A DNA stretch of 64,000 bases from DASQHW01 sp038238245 (GCA_038238245.1 JBBRXX010000005.1:1-64000), one strand, 5' to 3'. Positions 8,771 to 18,011 are shown, numbered from the stretch's first letter. Notes: generated by a model not told the origin, from the sequence alone. Numbers and translations: made by a program.

Positions 8771-9038
8771 CGCGGTGCTAGTTGCACCGGCCGTAACGCG
8801 TTTTGAGCAGGCGGACACCGAACTCAAGGTCGAGAACTGGACCGATCGACTCGAACGATTTCCGACCATTCCGCAGGGCAGCTCGAAAGAGTCGCGAGAG
8901 CACGGCTGTCTAACTCGCATCTCCACGGAGTATCGGGTGTGTTGGATCGCGAGCAGATCGGCACCGGTGTCGGCGCAGCGGACGGTGGACGTGGAGAGCA
9001 CGATCCCGGGCCGGCCCCGACAGGGGCGTAGCTCGACG

Positions 9039-9467
9039 GCGCCGGTCCCTGCGGTCAGGCTCGCAGAGCTGCTCGAGGAACGGCGCAAGCTCTTGCGGCT
9101 GTACTACGCCGACCAGATCGCCGACGATCTGTACGCCGAGGAAGAAGCCCGTACGCAGATCGGAGCCCTGCGCGCAGCAGAGGACGACGAGACAGCCGAA
9201 AAGCGGCGGTTCGCCGACGTCGGTAGACGATTCGACCAGATCGCCGCCTACCTCGCCCAAGTCGACATCGACGCGCTCTGGCAAGCAGCAACGCAAGTCG
9301 AACGGCGAATACTGATCGACGAGCTGATCGAAGCCGTAGACGTCCACGACGATCACCTCGAAGTGACCGTGAGAGGCGCACCGAAGCTGAACGTGACACT
9401 GGCGGAGGTAGGCCTCGGACGCCAGGGTGAGTTTCAGTCGTGTCGGAGGGGCGACTTTAACCCTTAG
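9039..9467 (+). pseudogene. C-terminal fragment of a large serine recombinase
   Basis: About 140 residues: LAELLEERRKLLRLYYADQI, a long charged coiled-coil, then DALWQAATQVERRILIDELI and HDDHLEVTVRGAPKLNVTL. This is the familiar tail of actinobacterial large serine recombinases. The catalytic N-terminal resolvase domain and the zinc region are absent. It faces away from the IS481 fragment, so two mobile remnants abut here. Confidence 0.7.
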
Positions 9468-9657
9468 TACACGCGATCAGTGGGAAGCCTGGCTCGTTGC
9501 AGCGTGAACCGGCAGGGCGCTTGTCCATCGTCGCGCTGCACCCTCAACGCGAGCCTGCACGGAGCGCTGGACACTCGTCTGACCGCGTTCGGATCGCCAA
9601 GAATGCGCCCGCGACGGTCTCCCACGTCCCGTGTGGGAATCCTTCGCTCGGGCTCGA

Positions 9658-10515
9658 TTACTCCTCGTGGTCCACAGCCGGCTCAGCTAGGTCTTGAGAC
9701 GGGACACCGTTGTAGTAGTCCCACAGGCCCGCGGCGAGGGGTGCGAGGTCAGCATCAGGAATGTCAGACAGCCCCATCACGCCGTACAACAGCTTCCCAA
9801 TGTTCGCGAGTTCGAGGTCGGCGGGAAAGCCAATGTTCGTAGGCAGTGGGTCTATCGACTCCGGAAAGCCGCCTCCCGCCGGCTCGTCGCGCTCGGGCTG
9901 CTTCGCATAGACCAATTCCTTGCGCCCATAGCCCAGATCGTCGAGCGCCTCACGGACCGACGACGCATACCAACTCATCGTGCGGCCCGCGGTGTTGTCA
10001 GGTGGAAGCGGGAAGCGGTCCCGCTTCGTGACGAGCGCGAGGAAGGCGAGCTGGGTGTATGAAAGCTCCTGCGTCAGGCGCAGTACCCGGCGGCCGGTCT
10101 CTGCGTCGATCCACGACAGGTACGCCACACTTGCGATCAGTCGCGCGTAGTACGCAAGCTTCTTCTCTTCGTGATCGCGTTGGACTGCGATGAGCACACC
10201 CTCGAATACTTCTTCGCCATCGCAGCGAGCGTCGGGCGTTTCATCGAAAAATCCATCGTCGCGCATCTGCGCTCCGGTCGCCACATAGGCGTCTATCGCT
10301 TCGCGCATGTAGTCGAGCACCGTGGCAACCTTCCGCTCCTCGCTCTTGCTGAGGACGCGGGTTGCAAGCTCGTCGATCGCCCATGTCCCGATGCGGGATG
10401 CGACGGGCGCCGCGGCTCCGGCAGCCGCGGCAACCGTGCTTCCGGTGGCCGCGCCTGCACCGCCCCACGCAACCACCTCGGCAAGGACGGCCGTGATGTC
10501 GTCACGCCTCGTCAT
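9658..10515 (-). CDS. hypothetical protein, 285 aa
   Basis: Not recognised. The N-terminus is Ala/Gly-rich and could insert in a membrane (GGAGAATGSTVAAAAGAAAP). A helical middle follows (VLDYMREAIDAYVATGAQM, HEEKKLAYYARLIASVAYLSW, RVLRLTQELSYTQLAFLAL), then an acidic C-terminal region (LPTNIGFPADLELANIGKLLYGVMGL). It starts at ATG 10515. It stands alone beside mobile remnants, which would suit an accessory or defence-type gene, but nothing in the sequence proves that. Confidence 0.7.
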   Translation of the reverse strand: MTRRDDITAVLAEVVAWGGAGAATGSTVAAAAGAAAPVASRIGTWAIDELATRVLSKSEERKVATVLDYMREAIDAYVATGAQMRDDGFFDETPDARCDGEEVFEGVLIAVQRDHEEKKLAYYARLIASVAYLSWIDAETGRRVLRLTQELSYTQLAFLALVTKRDRFPLPPDNTAGRTMSWYASSVREALDDLGYGRKELVYAKQPERDEPAGGGFPESIDPLPTNIGFPADLELANIGKLLYGVMGLSDIPDADLAPLAAGLWDYYNGVPSQDLAEPAVDHEE

Positions 10516-10636
10516 GGGCGACCCAGAATAGGGGTCGCCGACAGGCGCCGGAAATAGAGCAAGGGTTGGTAGCGTGCGACATTCGGGTGCGCCACAACGG
10601 CCGCCGTCACGACGTGTTGGTGAGCGCTTCGTTTAG

Positions 10637-10924
10637 ACGTTTGTACAGTCCTCAACGGCTCCGCTCCCGCATCTTCACGCCGCACACACCACGGGGGCTC
10701 ATACCAAGGCACCCGACGCTGTCGGCGATGCAGCGGTACGGGTAGTCGAACACAACCTCTCTCAGGTCAGCGTTGCGCTTCGGTTCGGCGCGCTTCTCGC
10801 GCGCATGATGCCCGCGAGCTTTGCGCGACTCGCACCGAGGCTTGGAGCCTCTCGCATGACCGATTCCATGGCCGAGGCGGTTCGAGCGAAGCGGCAACTC
10901 GCGTTCGCGGATCAACTCGAGTGA
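10637..10924 (+). pseudogene. possible C-terminal gene remnant
   Basis: An open stretch without a proper start whose end reads like protein: DAVGDAAVRVVEHNLSQVSV, then ALRFGALLARMMPASFARLA, then GASRMTDSMAEAVRAKRQLA and ADQLE-stop. It lies in the otherwise gene-free gap 10516-10911 and ends inside the convergent transporter gene. The family is unknown. It may be a truncated gene left by rearrangement. Confidence 0.35.
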
Positions 10925-11652
10925 TCGTGACCGCCATGGTCGGCGCTGACGGTGCGCCACGCCTGCCACGTGATCCGCAGGATGAGCGCGGTGATTGCGA
11001 GGCCGATGAGCGGGTCGGCCATCTGCAGGCCGACCGCGACGGCGGCGGATGACACGATCACGCCCAGAGACACGTATCCGTCGACGCGGGCGTGCTCGCC
11101 GTCGGCAATGAGTGCCGGACTCTCAAGTCGTGCGCCGGCGCGAAGCCGAACTCTCGCTGCGATCTCATTTCCAATGAACCCGATCAGGCCCGCGGCAGCC
11201 AGCGGCAAGAGATAGTCGAGCTGCCGCGGGTGGATCAGGCGTTCGATTGCCTCGTACGCGGCGACTGATGCTGAGACGAAGATGGTGATTACCACTGCGT
11301 ATCCGGCCCATCGTTCGCCGCGTTCGCTCCGAGCGAGGAACGCGATACCGAGTGGGATCGCCGTCAGCGCGTCACCACCGTTGTGGATCAGATCCGCGAG
11401 CAGCGCGACCGAACCAGAGAACACGAAGACGACTGCCTGCAGCGCGGCGGTCAGCGCGAGAACCGCGAGGCTGACCGCAACGGCCCGGACTCCGGCGCGG
11501 GATCGGACAATCGAACGGTCCACCTGGCCGTGCGTGTGGCCGTGCGCCCCTCCGGTTGCGGAGCGGAACGGCATCGACATGTGGCGGTGGCGGCCGTGAT
11601 GATGATGTTCGTGCGTCCAGAGGCCGTGCCGGTGCGCGAGCATGCCATTCAT
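10912..11652 (-). CDS. cation diffusion facilitator, short form
   Basis: 246 residues. A His-rich N-terminus (HRHGLWTHEHHHHGRHRH, HGHTHG) precedes six membrane helices. Metal-site motifs are DLIHNGGD in helix 2 and DGEHARVDG in helix 5, as in CDF Zn/Co/Ni exporters of the inner membrane. It ends soon after helix 6 (SADHGGHDHSS) and lacks the usual cytoplasmic domain. It is probably co-transcribed with the small membrane gene at 11707-11925. Confidence 0.88.
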   Translation of the reverse strand: MNGMLAHRHGLWTHEHHHHGRHRHMSMPFRSATGGAHGHTHGQVDRSIVRSRAGVRAVAVSLAVLALTAALQAVVFVFSGSVALLADLIHNGGDALTAIPLGIAFLARSERGERWAGYAVVITIFVSASVAAYEAIERLIHPRQLDYLLPLAAAGLIGFIGNEIAARVRLRAGARLESPALIADGEHARVDGYVSLGVIVSSAAVAVGLQMADPLIGLAITALILRITWQAWRTVSADHGGHDHSS

Positions 11653-11706
11653 AACCCAAAGCGTACGCCCGCTCTTGACCCACCGAGCGCGCGGAGACGG
11701 GGTTCG

Positions 11707-11925
11707 TCACCGCCCGGCAGAGTGATCAGTAACTGCGTGCTCGTGATCCGCGGCGCATCCACGATGACCGACCGGCACCACCCAGCGGAACAAGCTGAGA
11801 CCGGGTCGCTGACACCAACAATCACGCGAGCACCCGCACTCGGCCGCACCCATACCCTCAACGAATCGACCGATGAGAGCGAAGAGCAGGTAGAACCCAA
11901 AGAGTCTCACGATGACGCGTTTCAT
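11707..11925 (-). CDS. small Cys-rich membrane protein
   Basis: 72 residues: one membrane helix (VIVRLFGFYLLFALIGRFVEG), then CGCSRDCWCQRPGLSLFRWV. The CxCxxxCWC cluster followed by a PGLSLFRWVVP motif looks like a conserved metal- or thiol-binding mini-protein; similar short actinobacterial proteins exist but have no known role. It lies 37 bases after the VOC gene on the same strand and upstream of the CDF transporter. Confidence 0.65.
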   Translation of the reverse strand: MKRVIVRLFGFYLLFALIGRFVEGMGAAECGCSRDCWCQRPGLSLFRWVVPVGHRGCAADHEHAVTDHSAGR

Positions 11926-11962
11926 AGCCGACGGATGTTACCGCCAGGCAACCCACTGTCGG

Positions 11963-12328
11963 CTACCACTCGACGCCGGTGCACACGCAGAATTCGTTGT
12001 TCTCCGGGTCGGACATTCTGACCCAGAGCGTTTCCCCGAGACTCTGTACGCCTTCCTCGAGCCGGTGTGCTCCGAGCGCCTGCAGCCGCTTGATTTCGGG
12101 TTCGATGTCGTCGACGACGATGTCGAGATGCATGCGGTTCTTTCCGGCTTTCGGCTCGGGTACCCCTTGCAGAACGAGCGGTGACGCGACCCCCTCCTTG
12201 GGAACGAGCACGGAGATGTTCGCATCCGTGTAGAAGTCGCGATAGTCGAGAGCCTCGCGCCAAAAGTCCGCGAGCTGCTTCGGCTCCGCACAGTCGAGAA
12301 CGAGGTCCACTCTCGCCTTCTGGCCCAC
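11963..12328 (-). CDS. VOC (glyoxalase/bleomycin-resistance fold) protein
   Basis: 121 residues with the paired beta-alpha-beta-beta-beta units of the vicinal-oxygen-chelate fold: VDLVLDCAEPKQLADFWREA, RMHLDIVVDDIEPEIKRLQA and the C-terminal RMSDPENNEFCVC. The GTG at 12328 has a perfect AAGGAGGT site five bases upstream. Substrate unknown; family members include glyoxalases and resistance proteins. Confidence 0.88.
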   Translation of the reverse strand: MGQKARVDLVLDCAEPKQLADFWREALDYRDFYTDANISVLVPKEGVASPLVLQGVPEPKAGKNRMHLDIVVDDIEPEIKRLQALGAHRLEEGVQSLGETLWVRMSDPENNEFCVCTGVEW

Positions 12329-12487
12329 GGCCTACCTCCTTCATTCAGAGTTCGACGGTTACACGCAGAAAGGTCGCAGGGATGGACGATGCTTCGTTGT
12401 TCGGGCTCTGGTTCTGTTCGTTGAACAGAACGTCGAGTTCGCGGAATTCACTGGATCAGTCTCCCTATGAACAACTCGTTGAAACGA

Positions 12488-13264
12488 TCAGTCGAGTTTC
12501 CGGGCGAGAAACGCGTAGCCGTAGACGTCGTAGGCGCGTGCCTTTTCTTCGCCGACCGCGCCGCCGAACGTGTCGGCGGGTGGTCCGATCTCGACGTCAA
12601 CGAAGCCGGCGTCCTCGAGCATATTCTGCCAACCCGCACGGGGTAGCCCACCCGCGATTCAGCCAGTCCACAGGTCGATGTCGCGCAGCGCCTCGGGCGG
12701 CACGGGCCGACCGTTCGCGATATCTGCGAACTGGAGATGGCCACCCGGGCGTAGGACGCGTCGGATCTCGGCGAACACCGCCTGCTTGTCGGCACAGAGG
12801 TTGATAACCCCGTTCGAGATGACGACGTCCGCCGACGCATCCTCGACCGGGAGCGCTTCGGCCAGCCCTTCGCGGAACTCGACGTGACCGAGCTCGAGGG
12901 CGTCGGCGGTATCGCGCGATTTCTTCAGCATCTCAGCTGTCATGTCGACCCCGACCACCTGGCCAGTCGCACCTACCTGATCAGCCGCGATGAACGAGTC
13001 GAATCCGGCCCCAGACCCGATGTCGACAACCCGCTCCCCCGGTTCGAGGTGACGCAGAGAGAACGGATTGCCGACGCCCGCGAATGACTCAACGGCGCGG
13101 TCGGGCAGCGCGCTGACGACGTTGTCGTCGTAGCCGAGCCGAGCAGCAAGGGGTCGGCCCGTGTGGAAGTGAAACGTCGCGGCCGGCTCGACGGCGACTT
13201 CGCGGTACTTCTCGCGCACCTGTTCGCGCAACAGCTCAGGATCGACGACCAGTTCGTCCGTCAT
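12488..13264 (-). CDS. arsM: ArsM-like arsenite methyltransferase, putative selenoprotein
   Basis: 258 residues if the TGA at 12661-12659 is read as selenocysteine 202. The SAM motif DIGSGAGFD (81-89), SNGVINLC and RRVLRPGG are typical of ArsM-like methyltransferases. The family motif TGC(I/V)AG has its thiolate-donating Cys replaced by TGA: DLWTG-U-IAGGLPRAGW. The frame then continues as good family sequence (EDAGFVDVEIGPP...YGYAFLARKLD) to a stop at 12488. A hairpin follows the TGA (see 12628-12647). The start ATG overlaps the stop of the upstream ArsR-rhodanese gene. Selenocysteine is inferred; a point mutation or base error is the alternative. Confidence 0.8.
12628..12647 (-). promoter_or_regulatory. 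candidate bacterial SECIS hairpin in the ArsM-like gene
   Basis: Just downstream of the in-frame TGA the mRNA can pair GCUACCC with GGGUUGGC (one bulged U), leaving the loop CGUGC. Counting the U of UGA as 1, the loop carries G23-U24. These are the positions remembered as critical in E. coli fdhF, and a U sits at 17. Confidence 0.65.
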
Positions 13265-13938
13265 GATGCGACCTCCGCTCCCGACGCGACCGCCAGGCCG
13301 GCGCGCCGCCACTCCGGGTATCCATCCTCCAATCGCCGCGCGTGCACCCCACGACGGCGTAGCGCGCGCACTGCGTCGTCGGCGTACACGCAGAACGGTC
13401 CCCGGCAGTACGCCACGACCTCGACATCCTTCGGCAGCGCGCGCAATCGCTTGCGAACCTCATCAGGAGGCAACGACCGCGCGCCTGCAATATGTCCCGC
13501 CTCGTATTCGCTGAGCGGCCGTACATCGATCACCACGACATCGCGCCGACGCAACCGGGAGACCAACTCGCGACGCGTAATCGGTTCGACCTCGTCACGG
13601 TCGCCCAGGTATGCCGTCGCAAGCCGCTCGATACCGGCGACGTGATCCGCGGCGACGTCGCGCAGCGCCGCCCACAGCTCGCCGACCCGTTCGCTGCTCA
13701 GTGAGTAGAACACCCGTGTCCCGTCCCGGCGGCTCGCCAGCAAGCCGGCGCGCGTCAATGCCTGCAGGTGATGCGACGTGTTGGCCATGCTCTGGTCGAT
13801 CTCGCCGGCGAGGTCGTCGACCGATCGTTCGCCCTGGGCAAGTACGTCCACGATCTCAGCGCGGCGGCCGCTCCCGAGCGCCTTGGCCACCTCGGCGAAG
13901 GCGTCGAACAGGGCATCCTTGGCAGCTCTATCACTCAT
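13261..13938 (-). CDS. ArsR-family regulator fused to a rhodanese domain
   Basis: 225 residues from ATG 13938. The N-terminal winged helix (AKALGSGRRAEIVDVLAQGE, MANTSHHLQALTRAGLL) is ArsR-type. The C-terminal rhodanese domain (VVIDVRPLSEYEAGHIAGAR) has the active loop CRGPFC. ArsR-rhodanese fusions are known in arsenic and sulfur clusters and may sense persulfide or metal through the Cys pair. The gene is divergent from the 14026-17128 operon across an inverted repeat (13971-13994), and its stop overlaps the ArsM start. Confidence 0.9.
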   Translation of the reverse strand: MSDRAAKDALFDAFAEVAKALGSGRRAEIVDVLAQGERSVDDLAGEIDQSMANTSHHLQALTRAGLLASRRDGTRVFYSLSSERVGELWAALRDVAADHVAGIERLATAYLGDRDEVEPITRRELVSRLRRRDVVVIDVRPLSEYEAGHIAGARSLPPDEVRKRLRALPKDVEVVAYCRGPFCVYADDAVRALRRRGVHARRLEDGYPEWRRAGLAVASGAEVAS

Positions 13939-13970
13939 TGGGTGCAGCATGCGGCCCGCATCCGCCGATG

Positions 13971-13994
13971 TCAAGTATTCAAACGATTACTTGA
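13971..13994. promoter_or_regulatory. inverted-repeat operator of the ArsR-rhodanese regulator
   Basis: Arms TCAAGTA and TACTTGA are separated by ten bases. They lie between the divergent regulator and the SRPBCC-MBL-MFS operon, and TTGACA-type -35 boxes overlap both arms. Binding here would repress both directions. Confidence 0.65.
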
Positions 13995-14025
13995 CAAATG
14001 CCAGGCTCGAAGCCAGGATGACGGA

Positions 14026-14487
14026 GTGCGCAACCACACCAGGAAGCTGTTCATCGCTTCCGATGCCGGCGGGGTGTTCTCGCTCATCACGTCGCCCGAG
14101 CGTCTGCCGGAATGGAACCGCGCGATCGCCGCCGTCGTCGATGCGCCCCAACACCTCGAGGTCGGGAGCCAGTGGGTGGTGACGCTCACGGCGATGGGTC
14201 AGTCGTGGCCGAGCCGCTCCACCGTCGCCGACCTTGATCCCGCGGCGCGGCGATTCGCGTACCGGTCACAGACCGACGACGGAAACCCGTCGTATGCCGA
14301 CTGGTCATGGGATGTGAGCGACACGCCCGGAGGATGCGAGGTCACGGTGTCGTACGCGCTGCATCCCGCCACGTTCTGGCGCCGGGCGCTGCTCGCGAAG
14401 ATCCGCGGCGGCCAACTGCGACGACGCGAGCTACCCGCCTCCCTGGCTGCGCTCGCAACGCTCAGCGCGACCGTCCGCAACCCATGA
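14026..14487 (+). CDS. SRPBCC (START/polyketide-cyclase fold) protein
   Basis: 153 residues from GTG 14026: HTRKLFIASDAGGVFSLITS and PERLPEWNRAIAAVVDAPQH open an SRPBCC ligand-pocket fold, and DWSWDVSDTPGGCEVTVSYA is its characteristic strand pair. It is the first gene of an operon in which each start overlaps the previous stop (ATGA at 14484). The bound ligand is unknown. It is probably controlled by the ArsR-type inverted repeat upstream. Confidence 0.8.
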   Translation: MRNHTRKLFIASDAGGVFSLITSPERLPEWNRAIAAVVDAPQHLEVGSQWVVTLTAMGQSWPSRSTVADLDPAARRFAYRSQTDDGNPSYADWSWDVSDTPGGCEVTVSYALHPATFWRRALLAKIRGGQLRRRELPASLAALATLSATVRNP

Positions 14488-15830
14488 TCGACATCGTCCC
14501 CTTCGTAGACGAAGGGCTCGGTCACTCGTCTTACCTCGTCGACCTCGGCGACGGGCACGCCCTGATCGTCGACCCGCCCCGTCTTCCGGATCGCCACATC
14601 GCCGAAACACGCACGCGCGGACTCTCAATCGCGTTCACCGCGGACACGCACTCACACGCCGACTATGTCTCCGGCAGCCCCGAGTTGGCCGCGACGGGCG
14701 CGACGTTCCTCGCGCCGAAGGACGCCGAACTCGAGGTCGCGCACCGCGGCCTGAGCGCCGACGACGAGATCGAGCTCCGTCCTGGGCTCGCGTTGCGCGC
14801 GATCGCGACGCCCGGTCACACGCCCGACCATCTCGCCTATCTCCTGTGCGAGCACGGAGACCCGGTAGGGCTCTTCAGCGGCGGGTCGCTCATGGTCGGC
14901 ACCGTCGGACGGACCGACCTCTGCGGACCCGAGCGCCAAGACGAGCTCGCTCGCCGCCTCTACCGCGCCCTGCACGACGAGATCCTCACGTTGCCCGACG
15001 ACCTGCCCGTGTATCCCACCCACGGCGCGGGATCGTTCTGCTCCGCGCCCGGCGCCTCCGAACGGACGACGACGATCGGCCGCGAACGCGCGACCAACGC
15101 CATGCTCGCTGCAACCGACGAAGACAGCTTCGTCGAACAGCTCGTTGCCGGTTTCGGGTCGTTCCCCACCTACTTCTCACGCCTCCCCGAAGTGAACCGG
15201 CGCGGACCCCGCCTGTACCGAACGCTGCCCACGCTCGCGCGCCGCAATGCTGCGCAGGTCCAACACCTCGTCGCCGAACACGCAGTCGTGATCGACGTGC
15301 GCTCGATCGACGAGTTCGCGCGGGGCCATATTCCGGGCGCGCTCTCGATCGAGCTGCGTCCGGTGTTCGCCAGTTGGCTGGGATGGCTGGTCGAGGACGA
15401 CCGACCGCTCGTCTTCGTACTCGACGACGATCAAGATCGGTTCGAGCTCGTCCGTCAATGCTTGAGCATCGGGTACGAAGACCTCTCCGGAGAGCTCGAC
15501 GGTGGAATGGCCTCTTGGCGAGCGGCCGGCCTGCCGGAAGCCCAGATCGAGCTTGTTGGCCCTCACGAACTCGCTTCGACGATCGTGGATGTTCGACAGC
15601 GCAGCGAGTACGCGACCGGACACGTGCCCGGCGCGGTCCACGTCGAGCTCGGCGACCTGCCCCACGCGCTCGAGAGCCTCCCCTCCGGTCACCTCACACT
15701 GATGTGCGGCCATGGAGAACGCGCAATGACGGGCGCGTCGCTGCTCGCCGCGTACGGACGAACCGACGTGTCGGCACTCGCCGGCGGTCCCGCCGATTGG
15801 ACTCGCGCCACCGGCCACGCCCTCGAATGA
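14484..15830 (+). CDS. MBL-fold hydrolase with two rhodanese domains
   Basis: 448 residues. The metallo-beta-lactamase domain (1-235) has DTHSHADYVSG, GHTPDHL, GRTDL and PTHGAGSFC, the pattern of ETHE1-like persulfide dioxygenases. Two rhodanese domains follow (VVIDVRSIDEFARGHIPGA and STIVDVRQRSEYATGHVPGA). The first has Asp in place of the active Cys (VFVLDDDQDRF); the second keeps Cys (LMCGHGERA). Expected cytoplasmic sulfur-transfer or persulfide-oxidation role, coupled by ATGA overlaps to both neighbours. Confidence 0.9.
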   Translation: MIDIVPFVDEGLGHSSYLVDLGDGHALIVDPPRLPDRHIAETRTRGLSIAFTADTHSHADYVSGSPELAATGATFLAPKDAELEVAHRGLSADDEIELRPGLALRAIATPGHTPDHLAYLLCEHGDPVGLFSGGSLMVGTVGRTDLCGPERQDELARRLYRALHDEILTLPDDLPVYPTHGAGSFCSAPGASERTTTIGRERATNAMLAATDEDSFVEQLVAGFGSFPTYFSRLPEVNRRGPRLYRTLPTLARRNAAQVQHLVAEHAVVIDVRSIDEFARGHIPGALSIELRPVFASWLGWLVEDDRPLVFVLDDDQDRFELVRQCLSIGYEDLSGELDGGMASWRAAGLPEAQIELVGPHELASTIVDVRQRSEYATGHVPGAVHVELGDLPHALESLPSGHLTLMCGHGERAMTGASLLAAYGRTDVSALAGGPADWTRATGHALE

Positions 15831-17128
15831 CGAACAACGCGTCCAACACTGCGCCGGCCTTACGTCTGGGACTGCGCGAGAACCTCGCGCAATTCTCATT
15901 GCTCGTCGGTGTCAACGCCCTCGTCGGCGGAATGATCGGCCAAGAACGCACCGTCCTGCCGCTCCTCGCCACGCGCACGTTCCACCTCACCGCCTTCACC
16001 GCCACCCTGACGTTCATCGCCGCGTTCGGCGTCATCAAAGCGATCACCAACTTCTTCGCGGGCACGCTGTCCGACCGCGTCGGACGCAAACCGGTCCTCA
16101 TCGCGGGCTGGCTCATCGGCCTGCCCGTGCCGCTGTTGTTGATCTGGGCGCCGAGCTGGAACTGGATCGTGTTCGCCAACGTGCTGTTGGGCGTGAACCA
16201 GGGCCTCACCTGGTCGATGACCGTCATCATGAAGATCGACCTGGTCGGGCCCGAACGACGCGGCTTCGCGATGGGCCTCAACGAAGCCGCCGGCTACGGC
16301 GCGGTCGCGATCACGGCACTCGCGACCGGCAACATCGCCGAACACGCCGGTCTGCGTCCCGAACCGTTCTTCCTCGGCCTCGCCTACGCTGGCCTCGGCC
16401 TCGCCTTGTCGACGTTGTTCGTGCGCGAAACCCACGGGCATGCACGCCACGAGGAGGCCAGCCACGAGCCCGCGCTCGGCGGTCTGTCAACACGCGAGGT
16501 CTTCGTGCAAACGAGCTTCCGCGAACGCGCACTCTCGTCGTGTAGCCAAGCCGGCCTCGTCAACAACCTCAACGACGGACTCGCGTGGGGCATCTTCCCC
16601 ATCTACTTCGCGCGCGCCGGCCTCTCAGTCGGCCGCATTGGCGTGCTCGCCGCCCTCTACCCCGCGGTGTGGGGACTGGGCCAACTCGTCACCGGCGGCC
16701 TGTCCGACCGCGTCGGTCGCAAACCGCTCATCGTCGGCGGGATGCTCACCCAGGCCGCCGCGATCGGCTGGATCGCCGCCACCTCAGGCTTCGCGTCATG
16801 GGCGTTGGGCGCGATCGTCCTCGGAGCCGGGACCGCGATGGTCTATCCCACGCTGCTCGCCGCGATCGGCGACGTCGCCCACCCCCGCTGGCGCGCGTCC
16901 GCGGTCGGCGTCTACCGGCTCTGGCGCGACGGCGGCTTCGCAATCGGCGCCCTCCTCGCCGGCGTGCTCGCCGACACCTTCGGCATCAGTACCGCGATCT
17001 GGGGCGTCGCCGCTCTCACCGCGCTGTCTGGTATCGCCGTCGCGGTCCGCATGTACGAGACCCATCAACCGCGACGCGCCGTGACGACCCACGCTGAGCC
17101 GCCCAGCCGCACACCGTCGCCGTCATGA
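15827..17128 (+). CDS. MFS transporter
   Basis: 433 residues with twelve predicted helices and two MFS loop motifs, GTLSDRVGRKPVLIAGW (loop 2-3) and GGLSDRVGRKPLIVGGM (loop 8-9). The start ATG overlaps the stop of the MBL-rhodanese gene. Its place next to ArsR-rhodanese and ArsM genes suggests export of an arsenic or sulfur compound, but the sequence alone does not identify a substrate. The 3' end overlaps the convergent methyltransferase by 64 bases. Confidence 0.9.
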   Translation: MTNNASNTAPALRLGLRENLAQFSLLVGVNALVGGMIGQERTVLPLLATRTFHLTAFTATLTFIAAFGVIKAITNFFAGTLSDRVGRKPVLIAGWLIGLPVPLLLIWAPSWNWIVFANVLLGVNQGLTWSMTVIMKIDLVGPERRGFAMGLNEAAGYGAVAITALATGNIAEHAGLRPEPFFLGLAYAGLGLALSTLFVRETHGHARHEEASHEPALGGLSTREVFVQTSFRERALSSCSQAGLVNNLNDGLAWGIFPIYFARAGLSVGRIGVLAALYPAVWGLGQLVTGGLSDRVGRKPLIVGGMLTQAAAIGWIAATSGFASWALGAIVLGAGTAMVYPTLLAAIGDVAHPRWRASAVGVYRLWRDGGFAIGALLAGVLADTFGISTAIWGVAALTALSGIAVAVRMYETHQPRRAVTTHAEPPSRTPSPS

Positions 17129-17907
17129 TGGGCCGCCAGCACGTCTCGCACAGCGTCCATGGCCTGGGCCGCCGCGTCCGGCTCGGCTTGGTCGAACATC
17201 GCATGCGCGATACCGGTTGCGGCCAAGAACTCAATCGTGTCGTCGACGGTGCCTCCGCCCGCGAGGAGCGTCTGCGTTTCGAACGCCGCCAGATCGACGT
17301 CGACGAAACCGGAGGACTCGAGCAGCGCGCGCACGCGGTCGGGTTCCGCGAGCGAAAACATGCCCGGGCCTCCGGGCTCGCCCATATCGGGAAGCGGTAC
17401 GTATTGCGCGGCCGCCATTCCCGGCGCCAACAACCATTCGTTCCGACCGAGGTCCTGCCAGCACACGAACGCGAGCCGGCCGCCGGGCCGAAGGGCACTG
17501 GCGACGTTGGTGAACGCGGCGACCGGGTCGTCGAAGAACATCACCCCGAAGCGACTGATCGCGATGTCGAACGACGCCGGCTCGAAAGAATGTGTCTGCA
17601 CGTCGGCCTGTTCGAACCGAACGTTCGCCACGTTCGCCGCTCCAGCGCGCGTACGTGCTTGGTCGAGCATGGGCGCGGAGATGTCGACACCGACCGCTTC
17701 CGCGCCGTCGCGCGCCGCGAGCAGCGTCGTCGTGCCGCAGCCGCAGCCGAGGTCCAGCACCCGCTCGGCGGGACCGATGGCGGCTGCCCGCAGAAGAGCG
17801 TCTGCGAACGGTGCGAGCTGGCGATCATACCGATCCTGTTCCGCGACCCAATGCCGCGCCTCGTCGCCGTTCCAGTGTTCGATCTCGGTCGCGTTCGGGC
17901 GGCTCAT
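17065..17907 (-). CDS. class I SAM-dependent methyltransferase
   Basis: 280 residues: VLDLGCGCGTTTLLAARDG (SAM loop), GVDISAPMLDQAR, FDIAISRFGVMFFDDP and ALRPGGRLAFVCW form a Methyltransf_11/25-type domain, with a C-terminal substrate region. Substrate unknown. It converges on the MFS gene and stands apart from the ArsM-like gene, which it does not closely resemble. Confidence 0.85.
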   Translation of the reverse strand: MSRPNATEIEHWNGDEARHWVAEQDRYDRQLAPFADALLRAAAIGPAERVLDLGCGCGTTTLLAARDGAEAVGVDISAPMLDQARTRAGAANVANVRFEQADVQTHSFEPASFDIAISRFGVMFFDDPVAAFTNVASALRPGGRLAFVCWQDLGRNEWLLAPGMAAAQYVPLPDMGEPGGPGMFSLAEPDRVRALLESSGFVDVDLAAFETQTLLAGGGTVDDTIEFLAATGIAHAMFDQAEPDAAAQAMDAVRDVLAAHHDGDGVRLGGSAWVVTARRG

Positions 17908-18011
17908 GTCATGAAGTGTCGCGCGGGGCCCGTTTGCTCGGGTCCGCGTTGTCGAAACGGTGACACAATCGGCCGGTCCGCGATGAAGGACCGGACATCA
18001 AGGGAGGACGA

